Shown here piece by piece: positions 48,899 through 59,326 of a stretch of DNA of 64,000 nt. The notes below the pieces were generated by a model. That model was given only the letters and a program-made list of their open reading frames with translations. It searched no databases and was not told where the DNA came from. The first letter of the stretch is position 1. The number at the start of each line of letters is the position of its first letter. The DNA is from Paramyrothecium sp. XJ0827 (Eukaryota; Ascomycota; Sordariomycetes; Hypocreales; Stachybotryaceae): the NCBI GenBank assembly GCA_020881915.1, contig JAJFPB010000002.1, forward strand, positions 1,364,001-1,428,000, given 5' to 3'. The position numbers and the translations under genes were made by a program.

Positions 48899-50182
48899 TC
48901 ATGATGAGTTTCGTAATACAAAAATGGCAACACTGCCAGCCACCGCCGCACCCGCGACGGCACTCTCCAGAGCCAGCAGGGACGCATCTCTCATGCGGAA
49001 ATGCACAATTCTCTCGCTGTACAGATCGATAGCCGCTGCTTTCCATTTTTCTGGGTCCTGAAGGAACTCGCTCCATGAGTCGGCCTTGGGCGCTTCATCC
49101 ACTATCACGTCGGACGAGCTGACGTGCGAAGCTCCCTCGAGCTCTGCTGTCGAAATGGCTGTCTCTGGCAGTGCTTCGGCCAGCGTCTCGGAGACCACCT
49201 CAGGAAGTGTCTGCTCCGGCCTTGATGTTTCCAGAGCAGCCTTGACAGCAACCAACTCAGCCCGCACTTCTTCTAGCACCTGCTTTTCCTCTGCTACAAC
49301 GCCTTTAACAAGTCGCCTTCGCTTCCAAGGCTCGGCAACGAATTGCAGCATTAGGAACAAGAGGAAGTTCATACCCATCAGGCCCCACGTGCCCCAGGTA
49401 CTGGCTCTGCGGATTCGGTCGCTCCATATTTGCTCTTCATGATATCGCCTCAGAATGCCAGAGTTGAGCTTCTGGCTTAGCCTTTGCTCATCAGCCTCAG
49501 CCTCAGTCAGAGCCTCTTGCGCGGCGGCGACCTCGCCTTCCAGCTCGTGGTCGGCTCTGTAGAGTGTGGTGAAGCGCTCGAGGTCCTGTGGGCTCCAGGT
49601 GTCCTTGCGGGCCAGCAGCGTGGTGACCTCTCGCTGAGTATTGGCCCGCTTTGTGTTGGACGTCTTGTAAGCTTGGCGAGAGGCGCGAACGCGAGCATGC
49701 GCCTCGGCTAGCTCGACCTCGAGAGCCGCATTCTGTGCCTTGATGCTTTCAATGCCCGTATACCCAGTGATGTCGTTGAGTGTTTGGGTTGCGTTGACGA
49801 GTTTGGTTTGAACATCGTCCATAATCTGGCCAAACTTCTTGTTCAATGTGCTACGACGGCTCTCGGTTGTTGAAGGGAGCTCGTGCTCGACCACCCGTTG
49901 AGAATCGCCCGCTGAGTCCTTCGTGGAGTCGTCGGTAGCGCTCTCTGTCTTGTTTGCAGATTTCGACGATGATTCAGGGTTGGTCGGCGGCTGAGTCGAG
50001 AAGGGTCGCTTTGCGTGGCCGAACGTCGTCACCCTACATTGTAGGCATGGTTTGGACTGTTGAGCTGCAGCATGTTCAAGCAGGCCGATGCCTGGGCGTG
50101 GTGCAAGCTTGAGCCATTGGCCGTGTTGTAGTCGGGCGTATCCAAACGCAGCCCGAGCAATGGGGCGAGCAAAAGGCTGCAT
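48899..50182 (-). CDS. MDM33: SHE9/MDM33 mitochondrial inner-membrane fission protein
   Basis: A single exon of 427 aa from ATG at 50182; the frame is open 13 codons further but that extension begins with TTG, so the ATG is preferred. An Arg/Ala-rich presequence (MQPFARPIARAAFGYAR) is followed by an acidic/Ser linker and a long coiled-coil region (about 105-250) with the family phrase LNDITGYTGIESIK. A membrane helix at about 265-285 (WGLMGMNFLLFLMLQFVAEPW) is followed by RRRLVKG, and a second helix lies near the C terminus (about 403-425). Yeast Mdm33/She9 is an inner-membrane protein that controls inner-membrane division and homotypic contacts. Domain order and length fit. Confidence 0.9.
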   Translation of the reverse strand: MQPFARPIARAAFGYARLQHGQWLKLAPRPGIGLLEHAAAQQSKPCLQCRVTTFGHAKRPFSTQPPTNPESSSKSANKTESATDDSTKDSAGDSQRVVEHELPSTTESRRSTLNKKFGQIMDDVQTKLVNATQTLNDITGYTGIESIKAQNAALEVELAEAHARVRASRQAYKTSNTKRANTQREVTTLLARKDTWSPQDLERFTTLYRADHELEGEVAAAQEALTEAEADEQRLSQKLNSGILRRYHEEQIWSDRIRRASTWGTWGLMGMNFLLFLMLQFVAEPWKRRRLVKGVVAEEKQVLEEVRAELVAVKAALETSRPEQTLPEVVSETLAEALPETAISTAELEGASHVSSSDVIVDEAPKADSWSEFLQDPEKWKAAAIDLYSERIVHFRMRDASLLALESAVAGAAVAGSVAIFVLRNSS

Positions 50183-51113
50183 GCCGAGTCTGAACCAAAG
50201 GGGCCAGGTACTACACCTCAACGCTGCGTGAAAGGCCCCTCGGCGGGAGAGAATTTCGGCTGGGAGGGGAACCTGTCAAATGCGGCACCTCAAGCTCAGA
50301 TGGTGAGGAGGTACAGTCGTCCAGGGCAGCGCTCGGCATTGGCTGATGTTCCGGACCGGCGAACCCCCCCCAAAAAAAATCCAGCCTCCCAGGTACGGTA
50401 GGCGGCGCCAAAGCCGAACGCCGTTTCTGACGCTACAGTTCCCTTCTTGGCCCGCACCTGGGCAGCCGCACCGTAATGGCGGGACACACAGGGACCGCCT
50501 CCAGGGACCACAGGGGCTTCCGCGTGCGCAAATCAGTGGGTTTAGCGGCCCCATCCAATGACGACATGCCGGGTCCTGAACTTACGTCCAGGTACCTGGC
50601 CCAATTGTTGCGGTTGCAGAAACGCCCGCCTGGAGTGTGGCTGTTGCGGTTGGTAGCCCATGCGCTTTTTTCCTTGAAGGGAACAGTTTCGAATATCTTG
50701 GCTGAAGATCTTGTCGCCTTTTGGATCAGCGGGCTCGGCAAGCTTGCAGGGTCTCTGTAACAACGTTGCTGTTCCCGAGTTTTCCATCTCCGCTGATTCG
50801 TGTTTGCAAAGCACTTGGTACAAGCTCAGGTAACTCGGTACAGGCAGATAATTCTTTGAGTGCCCCTCCATCAAGTACTAAACTACCCCTCCATCCATTT
50901 CCTGCTCGATTCATGGTAAAGACGCAACTTTTGGCCATTGCATGAGTCGCATGAATTGCCACTACCCAAGAATCTAACTACAGTCGGTCAATCTTTTGTA
51001 GAATCATCTTTTCTTCTGCAATCAGTGTTTCTCTGAAGTTACAAGATATCAACCCACCCCTCAGAGCAGCAACAACGAGCGCAGTTTCGCATCTCCCATC
51101 CACATACCTCACA
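50183..51113. promoter_or_regulatory. Divergent promoter region, MDM33 / PYP1
   Basis: 931 bp between divergent starts. A GGTACCTGG element at about 50590 and a run of A/C near 50375 are the only notable features; no coding frame is supported. Confidence 0.4.
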
Positions 51114-51983
51114 ATGGCAGCCTCAACTGACACTCCCGCTCTCGCGACGAACCCCAAGTTCATCTTCTTCACCGACTTCGACGGCACCATCACCACCGCC
51201 GACTCTAATGATTTCCTCACTGACACGTACGGCTTCGGCGTGGAACGGCGCCGCCAGCTGAACGTCGATGTCCTCGAGAACAAGATGCACTTCCGCGACT
51301 CGTTCCGCGAAATGCTCGACAGCGTCAACATCCCCTTCGACGAGTGCATCAAAATCCTCAAGGAGAACGTCGAGCTCGACCCAGGCTTCCGCGACTTCTA
51401 CGCCTGGGCCCGCGAGAACAACATTCCCGTTGTGATCCTCAGCGGCGGCATGGAGCCCATCATCCGCGCCCTGCTCGACACCTACTTCGGTTCCGACTGG
51501 GACATCCAGATTGTGAGCAACGATGTGCGCCCTCGTGAAGGCAAGAGCATCAACGAGCAAGGCGGCTGGAAGATCGAGTTCCACGACGACAGGTAAGCAT
51601 TGTACAGCCTCCACCTCCAAGATACAGCTGCTCACACGAACGCCCTCACCAGCATTCACGGCCACGACAAGTCGATTGAGATCCGAAAGTACTCCATCTT
51701 GCCAGGCCGGCCTACCATGTTCTACGCCGGCGACGGTGTGTCAGATCTCTCCGCTGCCAAGGAGACCGACTTGTTGTTCGCCAAGGCGGACAAGGGTAAG
51801 ATATCTTACTGTGGACTTCCTCATTCGCAAATGCTGACAGTTGTACAAGATCTTGTTACGTACTGCGAGAACGAGAAGGTTCCCTTCGTCACTTTCCGCG
51901 ATTGGACCACCATCACGCAAACCTGCAAGGACATCGTCGCGGGTAAAACCACTGTCCAGGAGGCTGCCAAGGGCCGAATCTAA
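51114..51983 (+). CDS. PYP1: HAD-superfamily phosphatase, PYP1 (YNL010W) type
   Basis: Three exons, 51114-51592, 51653-51795 and 51841-51983, give 254 aa. HAD motifs are complete: motif I DFDGTIT with Asp21 and Asp23, motif II VVILSGGMEP, a Lys in GHDKSIEI, and motif IV YAGDGVSDLSAAKETDLLFAK. Block by block it follows budding yeast YNL010W/Pyp1: DSNDFLTDTYGFG, FREMLDSVNIPFDECI, LDPGFRDFYAW and DLVTYCENEKVPF. Yeast Pyp1 is a polyol phosphatase acting on sorbitol 6-phosphate and ribitol 5-phosphate; that activity is transferred by orthology, not shown here. No targeting signal, so probably cytosolic. The two introns (60 and 45 nt) have GTAAGC/GTAAGA donors; the second is short. Confidence 0.88.
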
Positions 51984-52233
51984 GAGCCGCGAGATGCGGG
52001 ACGAAAATGCTGGCGTTTACGTTTATCTACATTGGAATAGACCGAGATCTGTGCATGGTCGTTTGCATATACACTTATAGAATTGCAGATAGAGCGTACA
52101 TATAGATAGAGCTATATGGGCCAAGTCGCCAAGATCTAGAAACAGCGCTTGCAAATTACATTTGTCCAGAAAGTCTATAACGCAACCATTGTGGTCAATT
52201 CTACGTGCCACTAATCCTTTCCATAATCGTGCT

Positions 52234-53775
52234 TTACTCGGACTTCTTGGGCTCGCTGGGAACACCGTACCAACAAATGAGCATGAACACAAAGAGCACG
52301 ATGACAATCGGATGCAAAACCCACGTTCCCACAGCCTGTGCCAGCAGACCCGTGAGGAAGGGACAAACAGCACCGCCCAGGCTGCCGCATGCGCTGATGG
52401 TTCCCATCCCGCTCAGTGCCTGCGAGGGGGTCATGCCACGGAGGAAGACGGCCGCGCAGCAGGGGTAGATGGGGCCAAGCAGCAGACCGACAATCGACAC
52501 GGCCACGGCGTTGCCGATGATGTTGGGCACTGTCCAGACCAGGACTTGGAACGCTATGGCGCCGATCACCAGGCCATACACGAACAGCTTCTCGCCGATG
52601 CGCTGCGCCGGGGCGACAAGGAAGAAGCGGCCCATCGTGATGCCCGCCCAGAAACCGGCCGAGACGTAACCGACCGAAGAGGGGTCTCCCTCGCGCACGT
52701 TAATCAGGAAGGAGATGACCCAACCCGAGATGGATACTTCGGCACCTTGGTATGCGAAGATAAAGACGGAGCCAAGGAGGACCACACGAAGCTTCATCGT
52801 CGATGCCATGCCCCAGATACCGCCCTGGTCCGTGGTCGTTTCCCTTTCGCGGATGAGAGGACTCTGCTCCTTCTCAAAATTCCAAAATGACCAGAGGCTC
52901 AAGCCTAGCGCCAGGACTGCAATTCCCATCGTGACAAGGTAGTATCGACTCCAAATAGCATGGGCGACGGTCACGAGTGCAGTGGCCATCAAGGGGCCGG
53001 TCGTGCCCCCGATGCCATAGCTCCCGTGCAGCATGCCGAGCATGATGGTTCCGTTCTGCAGGCTGCCGCAGAAAATGTTGCCGTTAGCGACGTTGATCGC
53101 GAGCCCAACGCCCACGAAGAAGAAGCTGCACGCTACGACGGCAAAGGGTGCCGTGGCGACAATGGGCACGAATCCGAGGATCATGAGGATTTGGGCTAAA
53201 CCCATAAGCTTGGCTCGTCCAAGTTTGGCTCGAAGGCTGTCGAGGAAGATGGCCGCGAAGATGAAGCCAAGAGACTGGCCAACGAAGATGAGAGACACGA
53301 CGGCATAGCCAATGTCGTAGTGTCTGTGGTAAAGTTAGACTATGTTTCCGAAGGCATAACCACGATTGGAGAAGGGAAGAGGGCAGCCTTACTTTTCCAT
53401 GTATGGAATCAGAGCACCGGCAGCACTATCGTTGAGGGCACCGCCAAAGTTTGCCAAGCAGACAGCAGCAAGCCGGAAACGATTCATGAATGGCTCCCAG
53501 ACGCTCGGCATCACCTCAACCAAATCCGGGGACGACGCCGGGCTGGAGGGCCGGCTCATCTCGAGATCCTCGTCATTCGGTGTGCCAGGAATAGCCGGAC
53601 CAGCTCCATCGTTTTTACCAATTCTCTGCAGCTCGATTGAGTCCTCCTTCTGTGGCGCGCCCGGATAGGTCCTTGGGACAGCTCGCTGAGGAGCTGCAAG
53701 AGGCGCGAGGCTTTCGTCTGTAGCTGCTCGGTGGGACTGGACCTCGACGAAGTTCCGCAGCATTGCGGCGTCCAT
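52234..53775 (-). CDS. Major facilitator superfamily permease (fucose-permease / BSC6-like)
   Basis: Two exons, 53775-53393 and 53323-52234, give 490 aa; the 69-nt intron has donor GTAAGG, a TCTAAC branch and acceptor ACAG. About 100 hydrophilic residues precede twelve hydrophobic segments. The first, AAVCLANFGGALNDSAAGALIP, and the block HYDIGYAVVSLIFVGQSLGFI are typical of the FucP-like MFS branch found in fungi. A cytoplasmic loop lies between segments 6 and 7 (KEQSPLIRERETTTDQGG). The start at 53775 (ACCATGG) is preferred to an upstream ATG at 53832, whose added residues are hydrophobic and look like leader. The substrate is unknown; a sugar or related small solute is a family-level guess. 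Confidence 0.87.
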
Positions 53776-54530
53776 GGTCACTAAGGGGCCGAGAGCGATA
53801 ATGCAGGACGGGAAGTATACGAAGATGTTCAATTGAGTATAGAGCCTCGAATGTGAGAAGACAATCCTACTTTAAACCCACCGTGACTTTGTAGTAAGGC
53901 TGTAGGAGCTGATAAATCATTCAGAGCCATATGTCAGTTCAACCTCCACTGCGGCATGGAACTACTCGTTTGGGTGCCATCAAGCCGATCCCGGGACTCG
54001 TTTGTTTGACCGTCGGATGCGGTCCTGTCCGTTATTGGAGTAGATGCGCCGCTAGTAGCCATCGTGGAGGTGCGGTTGAATGCCGGTGGCAACCTTTCTC
54101 GTCCATTCTCCAACCAAATGTCTATGTTGGGGGGTAGGAAGAGGCTTTCAGTCCACGTCTTGTCCACATGTTGTGCGAGGCCTGCATACTAGCACCATGC
54201 TAATTGGCACAAAACGCGTCGATTGAGTAGCGGCCAAGATGGAGGATGCCGGGTGGGTAAAGGCACGGCGATGATGGGCTGTGACGGCGGGCCGGCGGGC
54301 CCAATTTGGAAATACGGCGAGCTCGATATGGGTATTCCGCCCTCGGCCCCGGCAGAACAAACGCTTAAGTGAATGACGTCCATTTCTAGCTATGCCAATG
54401 TAAGCCAAGTGTTTCACATGCACTAAAACGATTTCTGCCCCTCCATGCTACCCCACGTCCCATCTGTTTGGGAAAATTTTGGTGTGTATTTTCATTAAAA
54501 ATAGAGGATCGTAGGTAGTCTGCAAATCCA
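53776..54530. promoter_or_regulatory. Divergent promoter region, MFS permease / EIF1AD
   Basis: 755 bp between divergent starts. The small frames inside lack recognisable features. Confidence 0.4.
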
Positions 54531-54988
54531 ATGGGTCGTCCGAAGCGCAACGTCCTCGCAGCGGCCGAGGAGTCCCTGACGCCTCCTGCGGCGCTCGAGC
54601 CTCATCAATCGCTTGTGCGTGTCACCAAGCCCGAAGGGAACAGCTTCTGGACCTGCGAGTTCCCAAATGGGAAGACCATCGTGCTGGAACTTGCCCAGCG
54701 GTTCCGGAACACGATATGGATCAAGCGCGGAGGATTTGTCCTAGCTGAACGCTACCAGGGCAGCGTTGAGAACACCAGAGCCGAGGGCGAGATCATTAAT
54801 GTGGTCCGCGATGAGAAGCTGTGGCGCAAGCAGCCATACTGGTACGCTCTGCATGCTTTGACATGGGAACCGCTCTGACCGTCTTTCCTTGCAGGCCTAA
54901 AGAGTTTTCCAAGTCTCTCGATTCAAGCGACGACGAAGATGAGTCCAACGTTGGCAAGATGCCACCTAGCGATTCCGAGGACGAATGA
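54531..54988 (+). CDS. EIF1AD-like protein (eIF1A-type S1/OB domain)
   Basis: Two exons, 54531-54841 and 54895-54988, give 134 aa; the 53-nt intron has donor GTACGC and acceptor TGCAG. After MGRPKRNVLAAAEE, which matches the EIF1AD N terminus, the S1/eIF1A OB-fold spans about residues 25-100 (VRVTKPEGNSFWTCEFPNGK, ELAQRFRNTIWIKRGGFVLAE, EGEIINVVRDEKLWRKQPYWP). The tail is acidic (SSDDEDE, SDSEDE). EIF1AD is a nuclear S1-domain protein that acts in late 40S subunit maturation in animals; fungal members are little studied. Without the intron the protein would end in an unrelated short tail. Its stop is only 34 bp from the ALG3 stop on the other strand. Confidence 0.87.
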
Positions 54989-55022
54989 ACGAGATAGCGG
55001 ATACTTCACGTCAGGCTCTGCC

Positions 55023-56489
55023 TTAGTCCTTCTTCTCCGCCCTGCCCTGCACGCGTTTCTCCGCCATTATGTCTTCCTCTTTTGCCGTGCCAAAGTATGC
55101 CATGGTGACTGTGGCAATAAGCACGTCGACAACAACCGCCGAGCTGACTGGAGTGCTGGGGAACACGTTCCATGCCCATTCCTGTGCAAGCCATAATGGA
55201 TAGATGAGAATCGGGTGAGGCGAGGCGCGCCACAGCAGGTACGGCGTGGACCAAGCCAAGTATGCATAGAACTGGTAGTGGAGGGATCGGGCGAACAGCA
55301 GGCCGATGGCATTGGCGGATAAAATTGTCGTCATAACGTATTCGGGCGTGACGTAGTGGGATATGCGCAACTCCTCCAGCTGCGTGAAAGGGGACTTGAG
55401 TTGCAGAAAGGATGGGATCATGGCGAGTAGAGACCGGCCTGCGGGCCGAAGCCATCTGCTTGTGAGGAACACCAAGAGGATAGTGACATGGCAGCCAAGC
55501 AAGGCCGCTGAAAAAGACCTGCTGAGGAAGAGCTCCTCACCCATCATGCGCCAATTGACCGTCCACTCGAACTTGAACTGCCGCGACAGCTCGAACGCCC
55601 TGCCCAGGTAGCCCTTCGGGTTCTTCGCAAGAAAGGGCACGGCAATCACCATCTGGACCTGGGCCATGAGCCACGCTAGCCTGAGACTGCCGTTGAAGCC
55701 GCGGCCCAGGAAGAGCACGACCGCAACGGCCGGGAGAACCAGCAGCAAGGACATCTTTATGCCCAAGCCCCAGCTGTAGGCCATGCTACCGAAGGTCCAG
55801 TACCGACGTTGGAAGCAGTAGATGGCCAGCCAGAGGAAGAAGGCCGCGAAGCAATCATTGAAGCATCGTAGGACGAAAACGCTATGCAAGCGCTTCGAGA
55901 GGATGAGGAGAGGGAAGACGTAGGGAGGAACCTGAATGAGGGGAGGCGTTAGCGATCGACCACCGTCGGCGAAGGGGTGATGCAGGAGTGCGCACCTTGG
56001 CCTGTTTGTAGCATAGCATCACCAGCGCCAGAGTCGCCATGTACAGCACGGCGAAAAGCTGCTGCGCCAGCAAAATGTCCTTGCCCCCGTCCGTCAGGTA
56101 GTAGAGCCCCGTGTAGGTGTAGACGTGTGCGCCGGGGTACACGAGCGGGCCGGTGCCGCCCTCCATCTTGGTGTAGTCTCGCTCGCCCTTGACGAACTGC
56201 GAGACCTGCTCCATGTACGCGACCCAGTCGATCTCGGTATCTAGGGAGCCGCAAGAGCGCTTTGCGTCAGGAATTCAATGTCTTTCGTCGTTCGGCGGTC
56301 GCGGACAAGCGACGTTTTCTGCATCGTGGTGTGCTTACAAGGGACCTTCCAGATGACGAGCGCGCAGAGGGCCGCATCGGCGAGCCACAAGGCTGGGGCG
56401 ATCAGCTTGGAGAGCGCATGGCGGCCCGTGGAGACGTCGGCGATGAATCTCCATGCCTGCGCGGGGAGAGGCGCCCCGTTTTGCGCCAT
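55023..56489 (-). CDS. ALG3: Dol-P-Man:Man5GlcNAc2-PP-dolichol alpha-1,3-mannosyltransferase (ALG3)
   Basis: Three exons, 56489-56339, 56240-55996 and 55931-55023, give 434 aa. ALG3 adds the first lumenal mannose to the lipid-linked oligosaccharide in the ER. Family motifs: [62 protein letters not shown], the block [16 protein letters not shown], and [26 protein letters not shown] (here [13 protein letters not shown]). Around ten hydrophobic segments fit the multi-span GT58 fold. The C terminus is Lys-rich ([13 protein letters not shown]). Intron 1 (98 nt) is longer than intron 2 (64 nt). Loss of ALG3 in fungi gives Man5-based N-glycans. ALG10, later in the same pathway, is in the same window. 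Confidence 0.94.
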
Positions 56490-56583
56490 GCTGGTGTTTT
56501 GACGAACTTTCGAAGAAGTGGCTTGAAGCTGCACTACATGCAGGAAGCTATACCATCGATGTACCTGCATTGAGCTTGGGCCA

Positions 56584-56602
56584 CTAAGGTAAGGTATCTC
56601 AG
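56584..56602. repeat. Palindromic AAGGTAAGGTA motif copy
   Basis: CTAAGGTAAGGTATCTC upstream of the ALG3 start; shares the core of the dispersed palindromic motif. Confidence 0.45.
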
Positions 56603-56744
56603 GGGAGACTTGCGCTAAACCCCGCAAATTGCATAGCAGCTTCATTCACTGGCATGACAATGGGGCTCGCCTGATTCAGAGCGATTCTGTCAGGCTCAAG
56701 AAACATGGATATCATCGATAATACACGAAAACTCCGAGTGCCAA

Positions 56745-58029
56745 CTATTGATCCCAGCTAAACAGTGGGGGCTCGCTAGATATGTTCTGGCCTTTCTGCT
56801 CACGAACGCTGTTGACCAATTGAACCACACCCTCCGCGCACCCATAAGACCCTTGATATCCCCAGCCGGCATGACCGTAATTGTGAACAACCCACGTCTC
56901 GTCGTCCAATTGTTCCTCCTCAAGCCTCACGCCTCCCTTCCTGTATGGCCGTAGACCAACCCCATGTCTGATGACGCTCAGTCCATCCACGCCCTTGCCG
57001 TCCGCAATGGCCGGGTGGGCCTCCACGACCCTCTTCATGATGCGGGCTGCAATGTCAGGGTCCGGGACAGGATCCCAGTTGCCATGATCATACGTGCCTC
57101 CCAGAATGGTGCCTCCGCCCGCCGCCCGTTGCATCAGGTAAAGAATCTCCGTCGGTCCGTCATCTGTGCCAGAGGACGCAAACATCGGAGTGAACTCGTT
57201 GCGGACGAGAACGATCTGAGCACGCACGGGGGCCATGGCCGCATCAGTGACCCCTCCCAGGGTGAGTGCCCCGAGACCGGTCGTGTTGATGATGAAATTG
57301 GCCTTCTTGCCAGTATGGCTCAGGGTCTTTGCCTCGTTGATGTGTGAGAGAACGGCGCGCTTGAAGACGACGCCGTTCTTGAGGCACTGGCCGACCAGCC
57401 AGGGGAGATAGATGGCGGTGTTGATGCAGACGCTGGTGAACTCGCAGCCCGAGTCGTGGCCTGGAATGATCTCGTCGTCCCTCAACTCGCGATAGTTGTC
57501 CAAGATGTTTTTGTACCAAGGATCCTTGTCGAAAAGGGCATCAGGCGAGTCTGCGTGGGCCTCATCTAGATCCTTGTTCCGCCTATACACACGGGTTTCT
57601 ATACAAGCACTTCAGCAACATACTGCGACAAGCGTGGAGGATTGAGCTCACTCTGGAAGTGAATTCCGGCCTCCGGGACGCCAACGGTCAGACGCTTGAG
57701 TTCTGGCCATGTCCGACGCTCCCATCTGCTGTTTTCAGCAGAAGCCATTCTAGAAGAGCAACCCATCAGTACGCGATGGAAGTTTCCGAGCGAGTCGCAT
57801 CGAGCTTACGGCATAACATTTGCACCAGCCCATGGTGATGCATATTCAGTGTCATAGTCGCCGGGCATGTGCTTGGCCACCACGGTGACGGCATTCGCCC
57901 TGCTTTTGGAGAGCAGGAGCGCCGAGGTGAGACCTGACACGCCGGCGCTTGAGATAGGAATCGTCAGCGAGTCGAAAGCCAGGAGTGATTGCGTTGAACA
58001 TACCCTACTACCACAATGTGATTCGGCAT
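56745..58029 (-). CDS. D-amino-acid oxidase (DAO family flavoenzyme)
   Basis: Four exons, 58029-58004, 57947-57810, 57749-57652 and 57598-56745, give 371 aa. The N-terminal FAD-binding fold is intact: IVVVGAGVSGLTSALLL (GxGxxG), then the DAO phrase YASPWAGANVMP. Further motifs are FIINTTGLGALTLGG, RAQIVLVRNEF, a substrate-loop region, RPYRKGGVRLE with the active-site Arg, and the C-terminal NYGHAGWGYQGSYGCAE dinucleotide segment. It oxidises D-amino acids (or D-aspartate) to keto acids, ammonia and H2O2. Most fungal DAOs end in a peroxisomal PTS1; this one ends FSWDQ, which is not a PTS1, so peroxisome targeting is not evident. Substrate class (neutral versus acidic) cannot be told. All introns are GT-AG with matching phases. 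Confidence 0.92.
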
Positions 58030-58738
58030 GATACTAGTAGGTTACTGTAAGTCATGGGACGTGTGCTCCTCCGACGGACCCTCCGGTAGTGGTGCAGAAG
58101 TGGGTGTAATGATGCCGCAGCGTAGACGTAAAGTCGAAACTTCCGCCTTGAATGTCTAATGGTTTCAGCGATACTTTTCGCCTGATCGAATGACTAACGT
58201 AGGTTGTTCACGGAGAAAATGACGAAGATGTCAAAGCAGTGTCGGCGTTTGAGGCTTGACATGATGGGCCGAGTTGTACGATCAAGGTTCCCCACTTCAA
58301 CCAGGCCTGTTGTGTCGTGGGAAACCGCTCCCACTCGGTACCTTATCTCCTTCCTCTTGCCGCGCTTACATGCGGGGAGTCGTGCGGAATATCGCCCGGC
58401 CAAAGATTCTGCTTCTTTCGGCCCTGGCGAATCCACACGAAATGCGCAAGCCATCCAACGTCCCCATCAACATCATAGCTGGTCCGAAATACGCCTTCAC
58501 AGTGAGTCACGCCGGCGCAAAACTATGGGTGTTCAGAAAGTAGAACCAGGCTCCTACCAGCCTGCCACCTTGGTGTCTTCGATATTCGCGAGGCCGTAGG
58601 CAAAAGCTTCCAATGTAATTGCTCGTGAATCACTCTAAGGTAGGTTTTATGAACCCCTATGCTATCTTACATGATACAGGTCGTCGGAATGACATCTCTA
58701 TAACAATCGTGAATCCATACACGGCCAACGGTCATCTT
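58030..58738. other. Intergenic region, DAO upstream / thioredoxin 3' flank
   Basis: About 0.7 kb between same-strand genes, holding the DAO promoter. An open frame at 58204-58599 (plus) has no recognisable feature. Confidence 0.45.
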
Positions 58739-59326
58739 CTACGGGCGGTATCTCGCGAGCAACTCGGCCAGCTTCGGAGGATTCGCGCCCACCAACTCGT
58801 CCACTTTCTCCCCATCCTTGAATATCATAAAGGTCGGCATTGCTCGTACTCCAAGCTCCTGGGTGAGCTCCGGCAGCTGGTCGACGTCGAACTGGACAAA
58901 GTGGATGCCCTGGTTCTTCGCATCGTCCGAAAGTCTTGAACATGCCAGAAAATAAGTCAGCAGGCGAAACACGTTTACTATTTCCTCTTCCCAATCGTAT
59001 CCTCCGAGGGTTCAATGACATACGTTGACAGAATCGGCGACATGGCCTTGCACGGTCCGCACCACTCCGCCAGGCAATCCACAAGAACGGCAGGCTTCTT
59101 CAAGGCCTCGTCAAATTCCGCCTTGCTGTACACACCGGCATAGTTAGCTCCAGGTTGGATCCTTTCGTTGTGCGAAAGACAGATCTCGGGTGACGCACCT
59201 GTTGATGCTGTGAACAACCAGCCTAGACGGACTCGCATGGAATTGGCGTGCGAAACCGACCGTCGGCGCACGACTGGCTCGGGCAAGAGCGTTTCCAGCT
59301 CGTAGGGATCGGACGGTAAAGGCCAT
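58739..59326 (-). CDS. Mitochondrial thioredoxin
   Basis: Three exons, 59326-59199, 59125-59024 and 58934-58739, give 141 aa. The first ~38 residues ([19 protein letters not shown] ... [10 protein letters not shown]) are a basic mitochondrial presequence. The thioredoxin fold follows: [21 protein letters not shown], the active site WCGPC with Cys65 and Cys68, [20 protein letters not shown] with the cis-Pro, and [18 protein letters not shown]. Dithiol-disulfide reductant for matrix peroxiredoxins and other targets, normally recycled by thioredoxin reductase. The first two introns (73 and 89 nt) were fixed by frame and by the family motif [11 protein letters not shown]. An upstream ATG at 59347 adds seven residues but would not improve the presequence. 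Confidence 0.92.

Noticed and set aside
48899..50221. N-terminal extension of MDM33 to 50221
   Set aside because: The added residues start with TTG; the ATG at 50182 gives a good mitochondrial presequence.
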